Translations under genes and position numbers: made by a program
The notes under the pieces: generated by a model
What the model saw: the letters and a program-made list of their open reading frames with translations, nothing else
What the model was told of the DNA's origin: nothing
Database searches by the model: none
Origin: Chromera velia
Lineage: Eukaryota > Sar > Chromeraceae
Assembly: GCA_018398765.1 (NCBI GenBank)
Contig: JAHBMJ010001340.1
Location: 86,530 to 101,529 of the forward strand
Direction: 5' to 3'
DNA: 15,000 nt
In this document: in pieces, positions 9,061 through 15,000 of the stretch
Position numbering within the stretch: the first letter of the stretch is position 1
Layout of the letters: the number at the start of each line of letters is the position of its first letter

Positions 9061-9886
9061 GATGATTCATAAATGAACCGATGTAAAAGGTATAGATCTT
9101 AAAAATTAAGAAAAATATGTATTAAATGTTTCGTTAATTGTGCCGTGCTGTGTACTATTCACAACTAGATTCACAATCTTACAGTCATACGATAGAGCTG
9201 AGTCCAGCTGTGTTTTATTTAAGTTATAATTTCTAATAATTTTATTGATATATTCAGTGAAATTAAGGATGTTTGTTTGCACTGGATCTAGCACTGGATA
9301 TTGCAATAAAAGAAAACAAGTGCAAGAAGTATAGTCATACTTTGAGCTCACATCGTGGCAGGTCAAGAGTTAGAACAAAGAACAAAGTGGGCACATGCCT
9401 TTATACCGAAACGCTAGCCGAAACGGACCCAAAGTGAGTAAGCCGGCGTTTTAAACTAGGTTTTAAGCCGCGTTTACATGGCGGCACGCAATTGCTGGAG
9501 CAAGGGGGATACAAGAGGGTGTATGCAGACGCTTGCAGGCACGTCAGGATCGCGCGCATGTGTCAATGTGCATGTGCATGCATGCAATTGAAATTCAGTC
9601 AACACACGTACGTGTAATGCAGTCTACAGTGTTGCAATAGAAAAGACAAAAAAAAATAATTGGAAGAGCGAAAGACCTGATTGTGGATAGACTTAGAGAC
9701 TCTATCAGAAGGGCGAGTCAAGATTCAATACAAATAAATTAACAGAAGTCATGATTGCAGTGACTCTTAGTATAGACTGAAAGAAACCGGCGTTCAAACC
9801 GCTGAATATGTCTAAACAAAACATTCTTTTATTTTTTGTTTATTCAATTCTTTTTTTTTTAGATTTTCATTTAATTCCCAGTTTAG
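9061..9886. other. AT-rich intergenic stretch with one doubtful open frame
   Basis: Base composition drops in GC from about 9060. A minus-strand frame at 9366-9106 (86 codons) reads like a soluble, Asn/Thr-rich polypeptide, but it has no ATG start (TTG after an in-frame TAA) and no recognisable motif. I regard it as chance or as a fragment. At 9560-9620 there are GCATGC/CACGTACGTG-like palindromic tracts. A T10 run lies at 9851-9860, just before the LTR element. Confidence 0.4.
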
Positions 9887-10202
9887 TTGAACTATAGGGT
9901 CCCAGCCTGCTGTGGGCCGTGAGTCGCGCGTCTGGACCCACCAGGCCAAGCGTCCAAGGCCAGCCGCGGGGTAATCGCTTCCATGCGAATTCGATTGATC
10001 GCCGCGCGCATTCGCGCACATGCTATTTTCCGAGTGCATGCCAGGTCTTGTTGAGATCAGATCTTGCGGCACTTGCCAAATTGATTCGTGAGTTGATCTA
10101 GCAACCTGTCCCTTTGAACACAGACTTTCCATCAAGAGCTCTGACAGGATGACCTGCCTCTAGCGGGCAGTGTGCATATTCATTTTCCCTTAGGTCTCTA
10201 GT
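9887..10202 (+). repeat. 5' LTR, 316 bp
   Basis: This matches 12204-12510 from TTGAACTATAGGGTCCCAGC to TTAGGTCTCTAGT. It has a 9-bp segment near 10065 that is missing from the right copy. The sequence diverges abruptly at both borders, which defines the repeat. Exact ends are uncertain by a few bases because flanking T and TAGT bases match by chance or as target duplication. No clear TATA box was picked out. Confidence 0.88.
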
Positions 10203-10273
10203 GCGGTTAACAGGAAGGTCTGTCTTCTCTTTGTATTCCTTTCTGAACAACTGTTGTTGTGTCTTGTCATCAG

Positions 10274-11756
10274 ATGAATCCTTCTACTTCTTCTAATCTG
10301 AAGTTCACTTCTGACGAGCCGCCACAAAGGCAGCAAGTCAACTTGTCTGAAGATTATCTTGAGTGGCTTCAACTGTGGGCCAAGGAGTATGCCAGCTATG
10401 CTGGACTCCGAAAGCTTAAAGGAGCGATCGAGGTTTTTTCGTTCCTCGTGGACAAGGCCCTCTAGAGACGGACTGTGTCTCTAGCTTTTGATCCTCAACA
10501 TGTCCTTCCAGTTAGGCAGGCTGGCGAGGAACTTGCAGACTTCGAAGACCGTCTTCGCAACTGGGCAGAGAAGTTTTTGCAGACCCTCTCTGGCGACAAC
10601 ACGCAGCTTTCTCCGGACCTCCAGAAGGAGACGGCGTGGGCAACCTTCGAGTCCTTCATCACCCTCATAACCGAGATCACACTTGTTGGAGTCGCGCTCT
10701 CTCTGTCCTTCAAGGAGAAGTACTTTGCCTACAAGGAGTTGCTTGCGGATTTGAAGAGCTGGTCCCTGGAGCCCGCCGATTTCGTCGTGGGGGTCAAATT
10801 CTAGTCTCTCCCCCCTGAAGAGATCAAGGCCCTTGCCCGTACCAAGCCAAAGAAGCAGGTTGGAGGTACCGGCGATCCACTTTCCGTCAAGCACACTGTC
10901 AGCTGGAAGTACATGCAAGAGGTTATCGAGGAGGCCATGGCGACCCTGGATCAGAAGCACACCCGCCTTGAGTGGGTTGCATCCGTTTCATCTGGAGTTC
11001 TCCGTCTTTGCAGCTCCAGCGACACCAGTATGAAGAAGAGGGAGATTGAGGTTTCCAAGTACCACAAGGATGGGGTATATGACAGCACCAGCGGGTCCTC
11101 CGGTGCCAGTCTTGAGCAGTTGATTGTTGCGACTGACCTTTCCAGGGATATTCAGTCAATGGATCTTGAGAGGGTCTAAATGCTCACCGACTTCTCTCGG
11201 AAGTGGAGTGAGAAGATGAAAGGTTCAGGCAGCAGGAACATTGGAAGAAGCAACAACCGGAAGAATCGACAGCAGAGCCAGCAGCAGTCCCACCAAGGGC
11301 AGCAGCAGTCTGATGACAAACAGCAAAGCGCTAAGCAAAGCTAGTCTTCCCAGTCCTCAGGCCAGAAGGGGGGACAGTCTCTCTCCAAGGCTGACATCAA
11401 CAGCATCGCTTCTACGATGTTGAAGATGCAAGAAGACAAGAAAGAAGGGGACAGCAGCAGAGAAACAGTAAAGATGACCCGGGAGAAAGTGAGAATGGCA
11501 GTCACGTCCTGTGAAGCAGAAACCAACGAGGCTAGCCAACGAGGCCATTCGCTATGGCGGCGGCTTTGTTGATATGGTGTTCGAGCAACCTCCTGCCTGG
11601 ATCTAGAGTTTGCCAATCGTAGAATACTCCGACGCAGAGCTGGAGGAAGATGCTCCAGCTGTCGAGGGTAGGACAGACACTGAGGAGACAGGGGGGGGGC
11701 AGCAAGGGGAACGTCAGATTTTCGATATGTCGAATCCTGCCGATCAGGAAGCATAA
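10274..11756 (+). pseudogene. Gag-like protein of the LTR element, broken
   Basis: The first ATG is at 10274. One frame runs to about 11540 through TAG (10463), TAG (10802), TAA (11177) and TAG (11342), then shifts to a frame that reads through TAG near 11607 and ends at TAA (11754-11756), about 490 codons in all. The frame change coincides with a 13-bp tandem duplication (CCAACGAGG at 11523 and again at 11536). The N-terminal part is helix-rich with many Trp, Leu and Glu residues, as in retroelement capsid proteins. A basic Ser/Gln/Arg/Lys-rich section (about 11225-11400) follows, like a nucleic-acid-binding tail, and then an acidic C-terminus. No CCHC zinc knuckle is seen. The function (packaging of element RNA) is inferred from position, composition and the LTR context, not from a recognised domain. 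It could instead be another element-specific protein. Confidence 0.6.
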
Positions 11757-11877
11757 ATGGCTCACTTTGCAAACTGCATGTAAATTTCTTCTCTTTCCAT
11801 TGCATGCGCCTTATTCCTCAGGAAAGGATCCGAAAGGATTGAAATTTGAACATGCATCAATCCAATAACATTGGAAT

Positions 11878-12040
11878 GAAAGATGACTGGTTGCTTTTGT
11901 GCATACAGTGTGTGTGACTATAATTCCGCCTTTGAAGATGATCGGTTGCTTGCATTGCTGTAATTCCGCCTTTAAAGATGATTGGTCTGTTGCACACAGA
12001 AAGTCACACTGTGTAATTCCGCTCTTTCTCCATGATTGCT
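11878..12040 (+). repeat. Degenerate short tandem repeat in the 3' tail of the LTR element
   Basis: The motif TAATTCCGCCTTT occurs at 11921 and 11961, and a shortened form (TAATTCCGCTCTTT) occurs at 12013. Each is followed or preceded by a GATGATCGGTTGC-type block, which is also present at about 11883. Spacing is 40 and 52 bp. The copies lie between the gag frame and the polypurine tract, where a packaging or RNA-structure element could be, but no function is shown. Confidence 0.65.
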
Positions 12041-12192
12041 TTTATTTGATTCCTGTTGAGAACTTACGGCAAGAGCAGGGGGGTTGAAGCCTTCGAAGCG
12101 CAGTTAGTTAGAGCAAGCGGCTGTTTCTTCCCTTTGTTTTTCTCTCTAAGACTTGTGTTTCGATCTCGTTCTCTTTGTACAGAAACATAATC

Positions 12193-12203
12193 GAGGGGGG
12201 GAA
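12193..12203 (+). promoter_or_regulatory. Polypurine tract
   Basis: GAGGGGGGGAA abuts the first base of the right LTR. In LTR retrotransposons the polypurine tract primes plus-strand DNA synthesis. Its position exactly at the border supports both the element's orientation (plus) and the left boundary of the 3' LTR. Confidence 0.7.
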
Positions 12204-12510
12204 TTGAACTATAGGGTCCCAGCCTGCTGTGGGCCGTGAGTCGTGCATCTGGACCCACCGGGCCGAGCGTCCAAGGCCAGCCGCGGGGTAATCGCTTCTA
12301 TGCGAATTTGATTGATCGCCGCGCGCATTCGTGCACATACCATTTTCCAAGTGCATGCCAGGTCTTGTTGAGATCAAATCTTACCAAATTGATTTGTGAG
12401 TTGATCTAACAACCTGTCCCTTTAAACACAGACTTTCCATCAAGAGCTCTGACAGGATGACCTACCTCTAGCGGGCAGTGTGCATATTCATTTTCCCTTA
12501 GGTCTCTAGT
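12204..12510 (+). repeat. 3' LTR, 307 bp
   Basis: This is the partner of 9887-10202. By hand alignment there are 16 substitutions, all transitions, plus the missing 9-bp segment. Several differences are C/T or G/A at CpG, which suggests methylated-cytosine decay. The right border passes directly into AT-rich repeat DNA. Confidence 0.88.
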
Positions 12511-13133
12511 AGTTTTACTTAATGTCACTAATGTTGTTACGCTAGGAAATTATCCAGCCTGCCGGATTATAATTTGGGTGTATAAATTGGTTAGTAAATT
12601 GACTAGTATATTGAGTAAATTAAGTGACATAAGCATTTAAAGTATAATAGGTAAAACAAAAAAGTCGTTTTTCAAATAATTTATTACAAAAATTCAAAGA
12701 TCCATAAGCAAAAGAGCGGACCTGTACGGAGTTATGAAAAAAAAAAAACTAATCAGGTCCACTACGAACTTTCAATTTGTTTATGGAGACCTTAGAAATG
12801 CTGTTCATCTGCCCGTCTACGCCCGTCTGGGGCTTTTACTCCTGGCTTTAATCAATCATTTTTTAGGAGACACATCCGTTTTTTAGTACGCTTCAACAAT
12901 TATCTTTGAATTTTTGTGGTACACAGTATATAGCACCGGAAATTCTATAATAATATTAAATGCATTGGGTTTAGCAATTTAATTTGGTCTATATTAGCAC
13001 GCACGTACACGCATATCTAAAAGATGATGATTGAAGGTTTTGTTATCCATGCCGCGTCTCCATATATAAGGGGCAGATCTACCCTAAAAGATAATCGAGG
13101 TTTTTCTTATGTATACTGCATCCCCACGTATAC
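12511..13133. other. AT-rich repeat DNA, no gene; partial inverted copy of a repeat family
   Basis: No open frame of interest is present. A stretch at about 12670-12770 (AAATAATTT, then AAGCAAAAGAGCGGACCT, an A-run and GGTCCACTA) resembles the reverse complement of 14285-14410, so a member of the repeat family described at 13636-14690 lies here in opposite orientation. At about 12917 the motif GTGGTACACAGTATATA also belongs to that family. A small imperfect hairpin (CTTAATGTCAC at 12519 against GTGACATAAG near 12625) is weak. Confidence 0.55.
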
Positions 13134-13915
13134 CAGGGGCGAGTGGGGTGTGGGCGAGTGGGGTGTTTTTTGCTCCCCTCTCTGCATAGGAGACCGGCGC
13201 TTTTCCACAAAAAACTCGTTTTCATAATTGATAAGGAGTTAAAAGCTGAAACTTTATGTAAAAAGACGTTGTAACGATAGAAAAAGAACTATGAAACAGA
13301 TTTTTTATATCATTTCTAGAAATATAGGCTGCCATACAAATTTTGTAAGTTTCATACCGTTTTTTTTACTTTTCAAAACCGTTAAAAAATGGCCTCAAAA
13401 TCAAAAAATTTATATGGCAGCCTATGTTTCTAGAAATGATATAAAAAATCTGTTCTATAGTTCTTTTTTTATCATTACAACGTCTTTTTACACAAAGTTT
13501 CAGCTTCTAACTCCTTACCAATTATGAAAACGAGTTTTTTGCGGAAATGCGCCGCTTTAAAGGGGCAAAAAGCACCCCACTCGCCCCCAGCATACGCATA
13601 TATGAAGGTTTTAAAAGATTGAGGCATTAAAAGATCAAATTTGTATCATGCTGCACATGGCCTTCAGGCTCTAAACGCTAAATTGTTTAAGCACCCCAAA
13701 CTAAAAAAGAAAAGGCAGACTCAATTTTTAGGGGGTACAAGTCTGCTCCATTTTTTATTTTTAGATTTTTGTACATAGTACGATTAATTTACCGTGCACC
13801 AAATGCATACAAAGTTAAATTTACCGTACAAAGATGTGCGAATAATGATGATTGAGGTTTTTGTTATGCATGTCGCGTCCCCGTATATGAGGGGCCAAAA
13901 CTCAGGGGCGGATCT
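13026..13915 (+). repeat. Three dispersed copies of a ~55-bp motif
   Basis: Copies lie at about 13026-13080, 13086-13140 and 13842-13915. They share the order GATGATTGAGGTTTTTGTTATGCATG, CGCGTCCCCGTATAT and AGGGGC, with the copies at 13026 and 13842 also ending near GGATCT/CAGATCT. The first two are adjacent and precede the left arm of the large fold-back; the third lies beyond its right arm. They may be remnants of the sequence into which the fold-back element inserted, or subunits of the element. The span given covers all three. Confidence 0.6.
13134..13590. repeat. Large fold-back (long inverted repeat), MITE-like
   Basis: The left core arm (about 13208-13345) and right core arm (about 13402-13543) are reverse complements with roughly 90% identity by eye, from CAAAAAACTCGTTTTCATAATTG inward to GGCTGCCATA-AAATTT. 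They are separated by a loop of only about 57 bp. Weaker pairing continues outward through GGCGC and TTTTTGC to GGGCGAGTGGGGTG (13137-13150) against CACCCCACTCGCCCCC (13573-13588). The left arm carries a 15-bp duplication of GGGCGAGTGGGGTG (13151-13165). No transposase is encoded; the small frame at 13291-13527 simply reads through the palindrome. This fits a foldback/MITE element or the source of a long hairpin RNA. Boundaries and target duplication are not certain. Confidence 0.88.
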
Positions 13916-14690
13916 AGCCTAGTCTGAGTATGTGCGAATAATAACATATATTTGTAGAAGATTAAATTTTGTGGTGTTATACATGTACATATATACGACT
14001 TTTAAAATTTGGGGCTTAAAAGCTGCATTTTACAAGTTGATCACCCAAGCACCCCAAAGTGAAAAAGAAATGGTCGACCCGATTTTTTTTCAGTATAATA
14101 GGGTACAAGTCCACTCTCTTGTTTATCTTTAAGTTTTTGTACAAAGTATTATTAATAACATATAAAATTATTATGACTCAAAAAAAAAAAAACATGCATA
14201 CTTAAATTTGTGTGGTATAGTATAGACGACAGTTGTCCCCTAAAAGATGAATTTTACAAGTTGATGGCACAAGCACCCCAATCTAAAAAAGAAATGGTGG
14301 ACCCACATTTTTTTTTTAATATAATTGGGTAGAATTAGAAAGAGGTCCGCTCCTTTGCTTATCTTTAAGCTAGGATCTATTTTTTTTAAAAAAATTATTT
14401 TAAGATGCATGTCTTTGTCATTTTATTTTTTTTCCCCTCATATTTTTATTTGGCGAAGGTCGCTCAGCCTGCCCGGCTGAGGCCTCGGAGTCTTTGTTTT
14501 TTTTTTTTTAGTTTTTTTTTTGTGGTTTAAAGCCCAATAGAGAAGATCAAATTTGTGTGGTACATGCTATATACAACTTTTTTGTCCTAAAAGCTGAATT
14601 TTACAAGTTGAGGGCACAAGCACCCCAAACTGAAAAAGAAATGGTAGACCCAAACTTTTTCTTAGCATGATCGATTTGGCAGCACGCGCG
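13636..14690 (+). repeat. Diverged AT-rich repeat family, four direct copies
   Basis: Four copies of a block start at about 13636, 13960, 14205 and 14545. The shared order is AATTTGTGTGGTA, a TATAC-rich part, CTAAAAGCTGAATTTTACAAG, CAAGCACCCCAAACTGAAAA, GAAATGGTAGACCCA, a T-run, GGGTACAAGTCC and, in some, TTATCTTTAAGTTTTTGTAC. The AGCACCCCA motif falls at about 13690, 14049, 14272 and 14619, so spacing is 225-360 bp. Copies are full of substitutions and gaps, and the first is missing part of its 5' side. There is no open frame with protein-like character. The GC-richer 14455-14490 interrupts the third interval. Confidence 0.75.
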
Positions 14691-14938
14691 GACCGGCCCG
14701 GATGCGTAGGCCCGGCAGCGACAGTAGGCAAATTTCAGCCAATAAACCAAAGTTTGTCCTTTAAAGCACCCCGTTTACTACCTATGTAATCGGCCCGTGA
14801 AGGAAGTAAAAGTACAATATTGATCTGATGTGTCTTGAACTTTGACAGCTACTTTGAAGTACTTTGAAAACTACGTGGGTGATAGTGTGAGTGGGTGAAA
14901 GCGAGACCAGGTTGACAACAAAACATCGATCAGTCGAC
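14691..14938. other. Transition out of AT-rich repeats; no gene seen
   Basis: GC content rises. The stretch includes a GC-rich patch (14685-14720) and a tandem TACTTTGAA/AGTACTTTGAAA (about 14850-14870). It could be the upstream region of the open frame that starts at 14939. No promoter element is identified. Confidence 0.35.
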
Positions 14939-15000
14939 ATGGCTTTTCGAAGACTATCTCCGCGCGTCTCCACCATGGATCGACTCCGCATGAAAGCCTT
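14939..15000 (+). CDS. Possible 5' end of a gene, cut by the window edge
   Basis: An ATG in GACATGG context opens a frame that stays open to the edge (20 codons, MAFRRLSPRVSTMDRLRMKA). The nearest upstream in-frame stop is TGA at 14888-14890. The N-terminus is basic and rich in Arg and Ser, which is compatible with an organelle-targeting sequence but also with chance. Composition is GC-richer than the repeat DNA to the left. Too short to judge. Confidence 0.2.
   Translation, partial: MAFRRLSPRVSTMDRLRMKA

Larger units (their letters stand above)
9887..12510 (+). mobile_element. Gag-only LTR retrotransposon (TR-GAG-like), degraded
   Basis: Two direct repeats of 316 bp (9887-10202) and 307 bp (12204-12510) enclose a 2.0-kb interior. 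A purine run GAGGGGGGGAA (12193-12203) sits directly before the right repeat, as a polypurine tract should. The interior holds one plus-strand reading frame (10274-11756) with gag-like composition and a 450-bp untranslated tail. No protease DSG/DTG, reverse-transcriptase YxDD or integrase motif is visible in any frame, so the element is non-autonomous. Candidate ends are weakly inverted (ACTATAG inside the left end, CTCTAGT at the right), and a 4-bp AGTT or TAGT target duplication is possible but ambiguous. The sequence after the left LTR (GCGGTTAACAGG) may be the primer-binding site; I could not match it to a tRNA. The LTRs differ by 16 transitions and one 9-bp gap, so the insertion is not recent. 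Confidence 0.8.

Noticed and set aside
10481-10960. Minus-strand 159-codon frame inside the LTR element
   Set aside because: It is antisense to the gag-like frame, whose strand agrees with the polypurine tract and LTR orientation.
13291-13527. Plus-strand 78-codon frame in the fold-back
   Set aside because: It reads through the palindrome loop; the composition is Phe/Ile/Lys-rich, as expected for AT-rich DNA.

Overview
The window looks like nuclear DNA of a eukaryotic protist, with coding-strand introns, a spliced secreted-protein gene, degenerate transposable elements and large blocks of non-coding repeats. There is no bacterial operon structure. A chromerid or other free-living alveolate or alga would fit the alveolin-like Val/Pro repeat protein, the repeat load and the mixed GC-rich and AT-rich blocks, but the sequence alone does not fix the taxon. 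The window starts in a poly-G run and has one unresolved base (N at 5378), so the left part is probably near assembly problems.

Layout. 1-5460: two broken genes on the minus strand (about 4943-3572 and 2762-778), each with a Pro/Ser-rich disordered N-terminus followed by a divergent Ulp1/SENP-type (peptidase C48) cysteine-protease domain. A 46-bp minisatellite of about ten units lies between them. The whole block is bracketed by two direct copies of a 76-bp repeat (23-98 and 5387-5462), as if a roughly 5-kb mobile or duplicated segment sits inside local repeats. 5463-7414: the one clearly intact gene, a two-exon plus-strand gene whose splicing joins a signal peptide to a Val/Pro/Ala-rich extracytoplasmic protein with five perfect-period decapeptide repeats. 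7415-9060: transcribed-looking but non-coding sequence. 9061-9886: AT-rich sequence without a convincing gene.

9887-12510: a 2.6-kb LTR retrotransposon with 316- and 307-bp LTRs, a polypurine tract, and a single degraded gag-like reading frame. It has no protease, reverse transcriptase, RNase H or integrase, so it resembles a non-autonomous gag-only (TR-GAG type) element. The LTRs differ by 16 transitions and one 9-bp gap, and the in-frame stops of the gag frame are each one C-to-T change from a Gln codon.

12511-14690: an AT-rich repeat block with no genes. It contains a very large fold-back (13134-13590, arms of 140-230 bp), a diverged 225-350-bp repeat family (four direct copies and one partial inverted copy) and a three-copy 55-bp motif. 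14691-15000: GC content recovers and a short open frame running off the right edge may be the first exon of another gene.

The genes do not form a pathway. The window is one probable host gene surrounded by decaying mobile elements. The best candidates for something little described are the paired transposon-associated Ulp1-like proteins, the gag-only LTR element, the fold-back/repeat block and the decapeptide-repeat secreted protein.
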